From assembly GCA_963666865.1 (NCBI GenBank), contig OY763072.1, forward strand, positions 2,728,001 through 2,792,000: a stretch of 64,000 nt of DNA, read 5' to 3'. The first letter of the stretch is position 1, and each line of letters starts with the position of its first letter. This document shows positions 8,942-16,589 of the stretch, piece by piece. This stretch comes from Bin87 sp963666865. Its GTDB lineage: Bacteria; Chloroflexota; Dehalococcoidia; Lucifugimonadales; UBA3495. The notes under the pieces are model-generated. The model did no database searches, was not told where the DNA came from, and saw only the letters and a list, made by a program, of their open reading frames with translations. Made by a program: the position numbers and the translations under genes.

Positions 8942-9490
8942 ATGTCCGCCTTTCCCAAAAACGAGCCTACGCTGGCAACCACGCCCGTGTACGACGGCGA
9001 CGTGATCAACGTGCGGGTGGATACCGTTCAATTGCCCAACGGCCGGGAAACGGACCGCGAAATCGTCAATCACCCGTCATCGGTCTGCGTGGTGCCGATT
9101 GATGCGGATCAAAACGTGCTGCTGGTTCGGCAGTTCCGCAAACCGGCGGGCCGATTTTTGCTGGAAGCGCCAGCCGGGAAAATGCAATCCGGCGAGGACC
9201 CGGAAGAAGCCGCGATAAGGGAGTTGCAAGAAGAAATCGGCCACCTTCCCGGACGGCTGCAATCTCTCGGCGTTTTCTTCATGAACCCGAGCTTGTCTCC
9301 CCAGTGCATGTACGCCTACCTGGCCACCGACCTCAGATTGTCCCAACTGGATGCTGACGACGACGAGTTTATTGAGCTGCGACGTGTTCCATTGACTGAA
9401 GTCGGCGCATTGATCACTGACGGCGCGGTACAGGATGCCAAGAGTATTGCTGCGCTGTTGCTTGCCATGCGGGTTTTGGGCGATAATTAG
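8942..9490 (+). CDS. NUDIX hydrolase, ADP-ribose pyrophosphatase type (second of tandem pair)
   Basis: This 182-aa protein is the same length as the upstream copy and similar along its whole length. Shared stretches include VRVDTV, DAKSIA and LLLAMRVLG at the C-terminus. The NUDIX box is intact (AGKMQSGEDPEEAAIRELQ followed by EEIGH). Differences cluster around the loop before the box and the predicted substrate-specificity region, so the copies may have diverged in substrate. It starts at ATG 8942, 11 bases after the first copy. Confidence 0.88.
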   Translation: MSAFPKNEPTLATTPVYDGDVINVRVDTVQLPNGRETDREIVNHPSSVCVVPIDADQNVLLVRQFRKPAGRFLLEAPAGKMQSGEDPEEAAIRELQEEIGHLPGRLQSLGVFFMNPSLSPQCMYAYLATDLRLSQLDADDDEFIELRRVPLTEVGALITDGAVQDAKSIAALLLAMRVLGDN

Positions 9491-9565
9491 CCGCCGCTAT
9501 TGGGCGCGCCGCTTATGCGCCACAATCAGCCGGGCGCTATTCAGTCCGGCCGGAGGAAGACACAA

Positions 9566-11254
9566 ATGCCAGAGGATTTGCAACACGACGTGCTGGTGGT
9601 AGGCGCCGGTCTGGCCGGAATGCGCGCCGCCATCGCGGCCCGCGCCGGCGGAGCCAACACCGCCATCATCAGCAAGGTCCACCCCGTGCGCAGCCATTCC
9701 AACGCGGCCCAGGGCGGTATCAACGCCGCGCTCCTGGACCGGGGCGACGACTGGGAAGACCACGCCTACGACACCATCAAGGGCAGTGACTTCCTGGGCG
9801 ATCAGGACGCCATCGAAGTCATGTGTCGCCAGGCCGGCGCCTCCCTCATCGACATGGAACACATGGGCGTCACCTTTAACCGGGACGACGACGGCCGGTT
9901 GGGAACGCGAGCCTTTGGCGGTCAGCGACGCGCCCGCACTTTCTTCGTCGGCGACTTCACCGGACAGGCTCTGCTCCACGTGATGTTCGAGCAGCTCATC
10001 AAGTCGGGCGTGCGCCGTTACGAGGAGTGGTTCGTTACCTCACTGATCATGGAAGACGGCCAGGCCGCCGGCGTCATGGCCTTGGAAATCCGAACCGGCG
10101 AACTCCACGTCATACGCGCCAAGACCGTGATCTTCTGCACCGGAGGCTGTGGCCGCCTCTTCGAACCCAGCACCAACGCCCTCATCGTCACCGGCGACGG
10201 TATGGGCCTCGTGTACAACGCCGGCGGGCAGCTTATGGACATGGAGATGGTCCAGTACCATCCTACCACCCTGGCCGGCAGCGGCGTGCTGATCTCCGAA
10301 GCGGCCCGCGGTGAAGGGGCCTACCTGCGCGACAAAGACGGCAACCGCTTCATGGAGAAATACGCTCCCAACATGATGGAGCTGGCCTCCCGCGACGTGG
10401 TGTCCCGCGCCGAGCAGACCGAAATCAACGCCGGCAACGGCATTGACGGCTGTGTCCTCCTGGACTGCACCCACCTCGGCGAAGCCCTGATCATGGAAAA
10501 ACTCAGCCAGATCAGGGAAATCGGCATCGACCTGGCCGGCACCGATATGATAAGGGAGCCAATTCCCATCCGCCCCGGAATGCATTACATCATGGGCGGC
10601 ATAAAGACCAACATCGACGGCCTGACCAACGTTGGCGGCGTCTATGCCGCCGGCGAGTGCGCCAACGTCAGCGTCCACGGCGGCAACCGCCTCGGCGCCA
10701 ACTCCCTCCTCGACACCATCGTCTTCGGCGAGCGCGCCGGCAACCACGCCTCCGACGCTACCCGTGGCATGGACTTCCTGGAGTTCGACGTTGCCGCTAC
10801 CCTCGCCAGGGAACGTCGCCGCATCCAGGAGATGATGGACCGGCCCGAAAACGGCGACCGCTGGTCGGCCATCCGCCGCGAGATGGGCGAATCCATGAAC
10901 CGCAACGTGGCCGTTTTCCGCAACGAGGAGGGTATCGAGGAAACCATCAGTGACCTCCACGACCTCCGCCGCCGCTACGAAAACGTCCCCGTCCACAACA
11001 AGGGCAAGACCTTCAACACCGACCTGGTATTCGCCCTTGAGCTGGGCTATATGCTCGACTGCGCCGACACCATCGCCGTGGGCGCTCTCGAACGCCGGGA
11101 AAGCCGCGGCGCGCAGTTCCGCACTGATTACCCCGACCGCAACGACGAAGAATGGCTCCATCACATCGTCTTGACCAAAGGCGATGCCGGGCCGGCAATT
11201 TCGGAGCTGCCCGTAACCATCACTCAATGGACGCCCGAGGAGAGGAAGTACTAG
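9566..11254 (+). CDS. sdhA: Succinate dehydrogenase / fumarate reductase flavoprotein subunit
   Basis: SdhA oxidises succinate to fumarate at a covalently bound FAD. The 562-aa product has the Rossmann motif DVLVVGAGLAGMRAA, the FAD-linking histidine region VRSHSNAAQGG, and the active-site region PGMHYIMGGI. The start is ATG 9566 because a clear GGAGGA site precedes it; an upstream in-frame ATG at 9500 has no such site. sdhB follows after 3 bases, forming an operon with the downstream CCG-domain gene. Confidence 0.96.
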   Translation: MPEDLQHDVLVVGAGLAGMRAAIAARAGGANTAIISKVHPVRSHSNAAQGGINAALLDRGDDWEDHAYDTIKGSDFLGDQDAIEVMCRQAGASLIDMEHMGVTFNRDDDGRLGTRAFGGQRRARTFFVGDFTGQALLHVMFEQLIKSGVRRYEEWFVTSLIMEDGQAAGVMALEIRTGELHVIRAKTVIFCTGGCGRLFEPSTNALIVTGDGMGLVYNAGGQLMDMEMVQYHPTTLAGSGVLISEAARGEGAYLRDKDGNRFMEKYAPNMMELASRDVVSRAEQTEINAGNGIDGCVLLDCTHLGEALIMEKLSQIREIGIDLAGTDMIREPIPIRPGMHYIMGGIKTNIDGLTNVGGVYAAGECANVSVHGGNRLGANSLLDTIVFGERAGNHASDATRGMDFLEFDVAATLARERRRIQEMMDRPENGDRWSAIRREMGESMNRNVAVFRNEEGIEETISDLHDLRRRYENVPVHNKGKTFNTDLVFALELGYMLDCADTIAVGALERRESRGAQFRTDYPDRNDEEWLHHIVLTKGDAGPAISELPVTITQWTPEERKY

Positions 11255-11257
11255 GCT

Positions 11258-12268
11258 ATGGACGTCACTATTAGGGTAAAGCGACAGAACCCGGAGGCTC
11301 CCACGGGCGAGGGCCGGATGCCCTACTGGCAGGAGTATCCGGTCACCATTGCGGACAACGCCACCGTCCTCGACGCGCTGATTCAGATACGAGAAGACGA
11401 CGACGGGACACTGTCACTGCGCTGTTCATGCCGCAGTTCCATCTGCGGTTCCTGCGCCATGCGAATCAACGGGCACGCCGGCCTGGCCTGCAAGACCATC
11501 GCCAACACGGTGGTGCATGACGGCGTCATCACGGTGGAACCCGCTGGCGTGATGCCCGTCGTCAAGGACCTGGTCGTCAACTTCGATTTGTTCTGGGAAA
11601 AGATCGAGGCAGTCGATCCCTATCTCAAGCACAAGGGCCAGGAACCTGAGGGCGAGTACATCGTTTCCAACGACGCCATGCTGCATCTTTCCGGCGTCAC
11701 CGCCTGCATCATGTGCGGCGCGTGCGTCTCGGACTGCACCGTCCTGGAGGTTGACCCCACCTTCCTGGGACCCGCCGCGCTGGCCAAGGCGTACCGCTTC
11801 ACCGCCGACCCCCGCGACGGCGACGCCGAGGGCGTATCTATGGAGCGGCTCTGGGGTCTGAGCGAACCCACCGGCATCTGGGACTGCACCCGCTGCAACG
11901 AATGCGTCCAGGTCTGCCCCAAAGGCGTGGCGCCTATGGACCGCATCATGGCAATGCGCGAGCAGGCGATCCAGCAGGGCTACGACAACAATAACGGCGC
12001 GCGCCACACCGACGCTTTCACCGAATCGGTGGGGCACAGCGGTCGCCTCGACGAACTGCGTCTGCCCATCAAGTCTGTCGGCGGTTTCACCAATATGCCG
12101 GCGCTAATGAGCTATATGCCCGTAGCCTTCCGCGCTATGCGGCGGGGCAAAATGCCGCCGATTGCCCACAAGAACGTGGAGAACGTGGAGGCGGTCCGGC
12201 GTCTGTTCCAGCGGATGGAACCGGAACCCCCGCCCCCCCAGGTCAGCAACAACTCTCCCTTCGGTTAA
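11258..12268 (+). CDS. sdhB: Succinate dehydrogenase / fumarate reductase iron-sulfur subunit with long C-terminal tail
   Basis: SdhB transfers electrons from the flavin to quinone. The 336-aa product has the 2Fe-2S ligands Cys58, Cys63, Cys66 and Cys78, and two later Cys clusters: Cys150/153/156/160 (CIMCGACVSDC) and Cys210/213/216/220 (CTRCNECVQVC). In classical SdhB one Cys of the middle group is replaced to make 3Fe-4S. Here four Cys are present in each group, as in archaeal and class E enzymes. The extra ~100 residues at the C-terminus are Pro-rich near the end and absent from the ~240-aa classical SdhB. Confidence 0.94.
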   Translation: MDVTIRVKRQNPEAPTGEGRMPYWQEYPVTIADNATVLDALIQIREDDDGTLSLRCSCRSSICGSCAMRINGHAGLACKTIANTVVHDGVITVEPAGVMPVVKDLVVNFDLFWEKIEAVDPYLKHKGQEPEGEYIVSNDAMLHLSGVTACIMCGACVSDCTVLEVDPTFLGPAALAKAYRFTADPRDGDAEGVSMERLWGLSEPTGIWDCTRCNECVQVCPKGVAPMDRIMAMREQAIQQGYDNNNGARHTDAFTESVGHSGRLDELRLPIKSVGGFTNMPALMSYMPVAFRAMRRGKMPPIAHKNVENVEAVRRLFQRMEPEPPPPQVSNNSPFG

Positions 12269-12279
12269 CCGCCCTACTC

Positions 12280-12306
12280 GTCATTCCGGCGAAAGCTGGA
12301 ATCCAG
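12280..12306. repeat. Dispersed hairpin repeat, family A, copy 2
   Basis: This copy begins GTCATTCCGGC and ends with GCTGGAATCCAG. One arm base differs from copy 1 (GCTGGAAT instead of GCCGGAAT), turning a G-C pair into a G-U wobble, so the hairpin with the GAAA loop is kept. It lies between sdhB and the next gene. Confidence 0.85.
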
Positions 12307-12326
12307 AATCCCACATACCGAAACCC

Positions 12327-12354
12327 GTAGGGGCGAATAATTATTCGCCCCTAC
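12327..12354. repeat. Perfect 28-bp palindrome, repeat family B, copy 1
   Basis: Both arms are 14 bp (GTAGGGGCGAATAA and its exact complement) with no central spacer. It lies 32 bases before the CCG-domain gene, where it could form a hairpin in the leader. Three related elements with a GTAGGGGC or AGGGGC arm lie at 13297, 15471 and 16509. Confidence 0.9.
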
Positions 12355-12385
12355 CCTTGTCAGCCGGAACCAAGAGGAGGAACCA

Positions 12386-13267
12386 GTGAAGTACGCTTTC
12401 TTTCCGGGCTGCGTATCCCAGGGTGGCGCGCCCGAACTCTACCCCGCCGCCCGCATGGTGTGCCAGCGGTTGGGCATCGAACTGGAGGAGATACCCGGCT
12501 GGACCTGCACCGGCGCCGGCGTCATCCAGGAAAAAAACCAGCTCTTCGGCGATACCCTGAACGCCCGCAACTTCGCCAAGGCGGAGCGGATGGGCTTGCC
12601 CATTCTGACCATCTGCAGCACCTGCCAGGGCGTGATGTCTCAAGCTAACCACCGGATGCAGAACCCGGAATACCTTGCCGAAATCAATTCCTATCTGGCC
12701 GACGAAGGCCTGGAGTACAGTGGCAACGCTGAGCCCAAACACCTGCTCTGGATCCTGATTGAAGACTACGGCCTGGACCGGCTCGGCGGCTATGTCACCC
12801 GCCAGCTTACCGACGTGAAGATTGCTCCGTTCTACGGCTGCTACATCGTGCGGCCTACCGAGGCCCTGGACATAGCCGATCACCCGGAGCGCCAGCAATC
12901 TCTGGAGATGCTGATCGAAACCCTGGGCGCGACTCTGGTGGATTTTGAAGGTAAAACCCGCTGCTGCGGCTTCCCGATCCTCACCATCAACGAACGCAAC
13001 TCCATGGCCATGGTGGGCAAGCACACTTCCGAGGTCAAGGACCTGGGGGCCGACGCCATGGTGACTCCCTGCCCCCTGTGCCACCTGAACCTCGACGGGT
13101 TCCAGCCCAAGGCGGCGTCCCAGGCCCGCCGCTCCATTGACCTGCCCATTCTGCACATGCCCCAGCTCATCGGCCTGGCCATGGGCATGACCCCGGCCGA
13201 GCTTGGTATGCGCAAGCACATCGTCAGCACCGGGCCGCTGGAGGTGAAAGCCGGAGCACGACGGTAG
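12386..13267 (+). CDS. CCG-domain protein, heterodisulfide reductase subunit B / SdhE-like
   Basis: This 293-aa protein has two CCG domains of the kind found in HdrB and in the SdhE subunit of class E succinate:quinone reductases. There it carries non-cubane FeS clusters and replaces the usual SdhC/D membrane anchor. The second CCG motif is complete: Cys in FYGC, CCGFPIL, then CPLC. The first has Cys9, Cys41 and CSTC (77, 80) but TC in place of the CC pair. It begins at ATG 12386 after an AGAGGAGG-type site and follows sdhAB in the same direction. No heme-anchor gene is nearby. Confidence 0.88.
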   Translation: MKYAFFPGCVSQGGAPELYPAARMVCQRLGIELEEIPGWTCTGAGVIQEKNQLFGDTLNARNFAKAERMGLPILTICSTCQGVMSQANHRMQNPEYLAEINSYLADEGLEYSGNAEPKHLLWILIEDYGLDRLGGYVTRQLTDVKIAPFYGCYIVRPTEALDIADHPERQQSLEMLIETLGATLVDFEGKTRCCGFPILTINERNSMAMVGKHTSEVKDLGADAMVTPCPLCHLNLDGFQPKAASQARRSIDLPILHMPQLIGLAMGMTPAELGMRKHIVSTGPLEVKAGARR

Positions 13268-13296
13268 GCGGCACAGCGAACGTAGGAAATGCACGT

Positions 13297-13321
13297 AGGG
13301 GCGGGTTGCAAACCCGCCCCT
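13297..13321 (+). terminator. Family B palindrome acting as probable terminator
   Basis: Inverted repeat with 11-bp arms (AGGGGCGGGTT and its complement) and a 3-base centre, followed directly by TGTTTTGTC. It lies 29 bases after the CCG-domain gene stop, so it can terminate the sdh operon. It shares its arm with the other GTAGGGGC palindromes. Confidence 0.7.
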
Positions 13322-13327
13322 GTTTTG

Positions 13328-13714
13328 TCAGTTGCGCGAGCTCGACATTGAGCAACTGCCAATCCTGCGAGCTGAGCGGTTGACTAAGCGGCGAACCCTT
13401 CGTTCCGCATTTGTGAATGCCCGTCTGCTCATAAAGCCTTCGTACATATTCCGATGTAGTCTCTCAGCGGCCTTGAAATCATCCTCGATGTTGGGTTCAT
13501 TCCAAAGACTACCGATCCTGACGGCTACGACGAGCAGGTCAGCGTGTCTGCGGTTGGCCCAGCGCGGTTGTTGCATGATGGCGACCGCTTTCATGACATG
13601 GGCCGCTGCACACCACAACATTTCCGACCTGGCCAGTGGGTCTTGCTCAAACGTAAAGAAGTCGGCCAGTTGCAGAAACCGAAAGGCCGCTCTGACATGG
13701 GCCTGTCCGTTCAT
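13328..13714 (-). CDS. Helical protein of unknown function, PaREP1/HEPN-like (pair member 2)
   Basis: A 128-aa, mostly helical protein with the pattern LARSEMLWCAAAHVMKAVAI, then a short Arg/His segment (RWANRRH), then helices ending in a basic tail. The layout (A-x-LW-x-AAxHxxKAVA) resembles the PaREP1 family, which belongs to the HEPN superfamily, but the match is only by pattern. Its start ATG overlaps the stop of the upstream gene (ATGA), so the two are translated together. The overlapping plus-strand ORF here is its antisense shadow. Confidence 0.6.
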   Translation of the reverse strand: MNGQAHVRAAFRFLQLADFFTFEQDPLARSEMLWCAAAHVMKAVAIMQQPRWANRRHADLLVVAVRIGSLWNEPNIEDDFKAAERLHRNMYEGFMSRRAFTNAERRVRRLVNRSARRIGSCSMSSSRN

Positions 13715-14088
13715 GTAGGCATTTGTCCGCTGAATGACAGTAATTCCTTGACGAAGCGGCGCACGGACCGACGGGAGCTTTCCAGCAAATAATCCTCCAT
13801 AAATTCGTATCCGACGTTGTTCTGAACGAATCCCGCCACCAGGTATCCGGAAACCAGGTCATAGTCGTCATCTGTTCTTGCGCTCTCAGCCATCAGCAAT
13901 TCGAGGAGGTCAAAATGGTCATCCTCATTCTGGCAAGGCAACCCACGATTTTCCGCCACTATCGACAACGCGGCTTCCGCAGCCTCCCAAAGCTTGAGAG
14001 AGCCATATTTGTTGTCCCTGGTGTCAAATGCCTTATCGGAAGCCTCAAAAAGGGCCTCGATAGCCTGAACACGGTCTTGCGTCAACAT
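13711..14088 (-). CDS. Helical protein of unknown function, PaREP1/HEPN-like (pair member 1)
   Basis: A 125-aa protein starting at ATG 14088 after a good GGAGAAAGG site. It shows the same order of elements as its downstream partner: SLKLWEAAEAALSIVAENRG, a His/Asp-rich turn, then helices with NNVGYEFMEDYLL and a basic end. The two may be related paralogs or a toxin-antitoxin-like pair, but no catalytic motif is clear enough to claim a function. A truncated relative lies at 41836. Confidence 0.62.
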   Translation of the reverse strand: MLTQDRVQAIEALFEASDKAFDTRDNKYGSLKLWEAAEAALSIVAENRGLPCQNEDDHFDLLELLMAESARTDDDYDLVSGYLVAGFVQNNVGYEFMEDYLLESSRRSVRRFVKELLSFSGQMPT

Positions 14089-14117
14089 AAACCTTTCTCC
14101 AGTGGAATAGCCGGACG

Positions 14118-15413
14118 TTATCCCCGCAGCGTTGGCGCGACTTCCCGTATGGCCTGGACGGTGCGGTCTATGTCCTCATCCGTATGGACAACGGACGGAT
14201 AGAACTTCTGAGGCCAGGATTTGAGCACCCCGCGTTCCAGCAGCCCGGCATTTAGCTTGCCCAGTGGTTCGCCGTCCGCGGCCAACCCGTCGCGGTAGTT
14301 CCTGACCGAGTGCTCGGCGAAGAAGATGTCAAAAATCCCGTCCTCGCCCACGCTCTGGACCGTAAAGCCTTGTTCTTGGCAGGAGTCAGCCAGCGCGCGC
14401 CGAATGCTGCCGCCCACGTGATGCAGTCGTTCGTACACGCCGTCCTGCCGCAGCACCTCCAACGTCGCCAAGCCGGCGGCGCAAGCCACGGGATTCCCAT
14501 TCAGGGTGCCGATTTGGTCAACATAACTGTCCGACGCCACGGCTCCCCGGTCGTACACCGACATAACCTCGGCGCTCCCCATCAGCGCGGCCAGGGGATA
14601 ACCGCCGCCCATGATCTTGCCCACCGTGCACAGGTCCGGAGTCACGCCGTAGTATTCCTGCGCGCCGCCGTAAGCCAGCCGGAACCCGGTGACTATCTCA
14701 TCGAATATCAGCAGGATCCCCGCGTCCGATGTGATTTTGCGAAGGCCCTCCAGGAAACCGGGTTCGGGGGCGATGGTGCGTTGCAGCGGTTCAGTTATGA
14801 TCGCCGCGATCTCGTCCTTGTGCGCGGCAACGATAGCGGCGGTGGTGTCCAGGTCGTTGAACTGGGATATCAGCATGAGGTCGCTCAACGCATCCGGGAT
14901 GCCCGCGGTGTTGGCTTCCGCCTGGGGAAACTCGACCGCGGCAGATGCGAACACCGACATCATCGCGTAATCGCTGGTGCCGTGATAACCACCCTCAAAC
15001 TTCAGGATCTTTTCTTTGCCAGTGTAAGCCCGAGCGGCCCGCATGGCCTGGAAACAGGCGTCCGTCCCGCTGGTGGTGAACCGCACCTTTTCGGCGCATG
15101 GCACCGCGTTGACCAACTCCTCAGCCAGTAGCACGGCTTGGTCGTTGTTGGCGAAAAACGTGGAGCCGCGACTAACCGCAGACAGGACCGCATCGGTAAC
15201 CGCCGGATGAGCGTGGCCCAAAATCATCGGCCCCGAACCCATCAGCCAGTCAACGTATTCGTTGCCTGATACGTCCCAGATGCGCCCTCCCCTGCCTTCT
15301 TTCACCAGGAAATCCAGCCGGTCCGGGTATTTGGTGTTGCCGTTGCTGCTTCCGGGCATATATCTGGCCGCTTTTTCCAGTAGCTCCCGTTCCAGTGGCG
15401 TGCGCTGGCTCAT
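14118..15413 (-). CDS. Class III aminotransferase, glutamate-1-semialdehyde aminomutase family
   Basis: A 431-aa PLP enzyme of the GSAM-like branch of class III aminotransferases. It keeps the cofactor features: TTSGTDACFQAMRAARAYTG (phosphate site), LLIFDEIVTGFRL (Asp contacting the pyridine nitrogen) and the lysine in GKIMGGGYPLAALMG that forms the Schiff base. I use ATG 15413 because GGAGG lies 5 bases upstream. It may be HemL of tetrapyrrole synthesis, but no other heme genes are adjacent and the family includes other aminotransferases. The mdh terminator lies upstream, so it probably has its own promoter. Confidence 0.82.
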   Translation of the reverse strand: MSQRTPLERELLEKAARYMPGSSNGNTKYPDRLDFLVKEGRGGRIWDVSGNEYVDWLMGSGPMILGHAHPAVTDAVLSAVSRGSTFFANNDQAVLLAEELVNAVPCAEKVRFTTSGTDACFQAMRAARAYTGKEKILKFEGGYHGTSDYAMMSVFASAAVEFPQAEANTAGIPDALSDLMLISQFNDLDTTAAIVAAHKDEIAAIITEPLQRTIAPEPGFLEGLRKITSDAGILLIFDEIVTGFRLAYGGAQEYYGVTPDLCTVGKIMGGGYPLAALMGSAEVMSVYDRGAVASDSYVDQIGTLNGNPVACAAGLATLEVLRQDGVYERLHHVGGSIRRALADSCQEQGFTVQSVGEDGIFDIFFAEHSVRNYRDGLAADGEPLGKLNAGLLERGVLKSWPQKFYPSVVHTDEDIDRTVQAIREVAPTLRG

Positions 15414-15470
15414 GCTGGCCTCCATTGATGATTGGGTCTGTATTCATTATACAGAGCGCCGCAAAAAGTA

Positions 15471-15493
15471 GGGGCGGGTTTGAAACCCGCCCC
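15471..15493 (-). terminator. Family B palindrome, terminator for mdh
   Basis: Perfect inverted repeat with 11-bp arms (GGGGCGGGTTT and its complement) around one base. Read on the minus strand it is followed by TACTTTTTGC, so it fits an intrinsic terminator downstream of mdh. It is also one of the dispersed AGGGGC-armed palindromes. Confidence 0.75.
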
Positions 15494-15531
15494 GAGCCAA
15501 TCCTGATGGACACGCCTTGGATTCGCAGTGG

Positions 15532-16476
15532 TTAGGACGCTTCAGCCTTGGCGCTCGCCATCACGTCCACCAACTCCTGAACCGATGCGGCAGACGATTG
15601 GAGAGCCGCCTGTTCCTCATCCGTCAGGCTGATCTCGACAACCTGTTCCATACCGCCGGCGCCGATCTTCACGGGCACACCGACGCACAGACCGTTGATC
15701 CCGTATTCGCCTTCCAGGTAAGCGCAACCGGGGAGGATGCGCTTTCGGTCCAGCAGGATCGATTCCACCATCTGTGTGATCGCAGCCGACGGCGCGTAGA
15801 ACGCCGAACCCTGTTTCAACAGCGCGACGATCTCACCGCCGCCGTCCCGGGTGCGCTGCACAATGGAGTCGATGCGGTCTTGCGGCAGTAGTTCCGTAAC
15901 CGGAATGCAACCGACGGTGGTGTACCGCACCAGGGGCACCATGTCGTCGCCGTGGCCGCCCAGCACCAGCGCCTGAACGTCGTCCACCGACACGTCAAGC
16001 TCCTGAGCGATGAACGTCCGGTATCGGGCCGTGTCCAGCACGCCGGCCATGCCAAACACCCGGTTCCGGGGGAACCCGGCGGTTTGGTACACGTTCTGCA
16101 CCATCGCGTCCAGGGGGTTGGTGACCGCCAGGATGATGCAATCCGGTGAATACCTGACGATTTCCTCTGTTACTGAGGAGGTGATCCGCATGTTGGTCAG
16201 CAACAGGTCGTCCCGGCTCATCCCCGGACGCCGGGCAATGCCGGCGGTAATCACCACCACGTCCGAACCCGCGGTTTCCTCGTATCCGTTGGAGCCGGTT
16301 ATCAGCGCATCGGAACCTATTACCGGACCGGATTCCAGCATATCCAGCCCCTTACCCTGGGGCAGATCCTCAACCACGTCAACCAGCACCACGTCGGCAT
16401 AGCCAAGCTGGTGGATGCGTTGGGCGGTGGTGGCGCCCACGTTGCCGGCGCCGACTACGGTTACTTTGCTTCGCAT
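15532..16476 (-). CDS. mdh: Malate dehydrogenase (LDH-like type)
   Basis: Oxidises malate to oxaloacetate with NAD in the TCA cycle. The 314-aa product has the NAD-binding GAGNVGATTA, the substrate arginine region AGIARRPGMSRDDLL, VTNPLDAM and the catalytic histidine in VLGGHGDDMVPL, matching the LDH-like MDH group common in Chloroflexota. The start is ATG 16476 (MRSKVTVVG), preceded by GGAGG. It lies downstream of icd on the same strand, with a palindromic repeat between them. Confidence 0.94.
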   Translation of the reverse strand: MRSKVTVVGAGNVGATTAQRIHQLGYADVVLVDVVEDLPQGKGLDMLESGPVIGSDALITGSNGYEETAGSDVVVITAGIARRPGMSRDDLLLTNMRITSSVTEEIVRYSPDCIILAVTNPLDAMVQNVYQTAGFPRNRVFGMAGVLDTARYRTFIAQELDVSVDDVQALVLGGHGDDMVPLVRYTTVGCIPVTELLPQDRIDSIVQRTRDGGGEIVALLKQGSAFYAPSAAITQMVESILLDRKRILPGCAYLEGEYGINGLCVGVPVKIGAGGMEQVVEISLTDEEQAALQSSAASVQELVDVMASAKAEAS

Positions 16477-16508
16477 GGGGAAAGCCTCCGATTGGATTAC
16501 AAGCATTG

Positions 16509-16545
16509 GTAGGGGCGGTCCGCCGGATGCGGACGTCGCCCCTAC
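16509..16545. repeat. Family B palindromic repeat, copy with two-level hairpin
   Basis: Outer arms are GTAGGGGCG and CGCCCCTAC; inner arms GTCCGC and GCGGAC surround a 5-base loop, with two unpaired bases on one side. It lies between icd and mdh. The outer arm is the same as in the 12327 palindrome while the inner sequence is unrelated, so the ends are the conserved part of this family. Confidence 0.8.
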
Positions 16546-16589
16546 GTTCCCGGCAGTGCGTTCAGCCGGAAGGTGCGCCTCTTGGGCTG

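Noticed and set aside
10040..11227. A 395-codon minus-strand frame opposite sdhA
   Set aside because: Antisense shadow of sdhA with no recognisable motif and no start-site evidence.
13332..13718. A plus-strand 128-codon frame opposite the helical gene at 13328
   Set aside because: It mirrors the minus-strand gene, which has translational coupling to its upstream partner; the plus frame has no ribosome-binding site.
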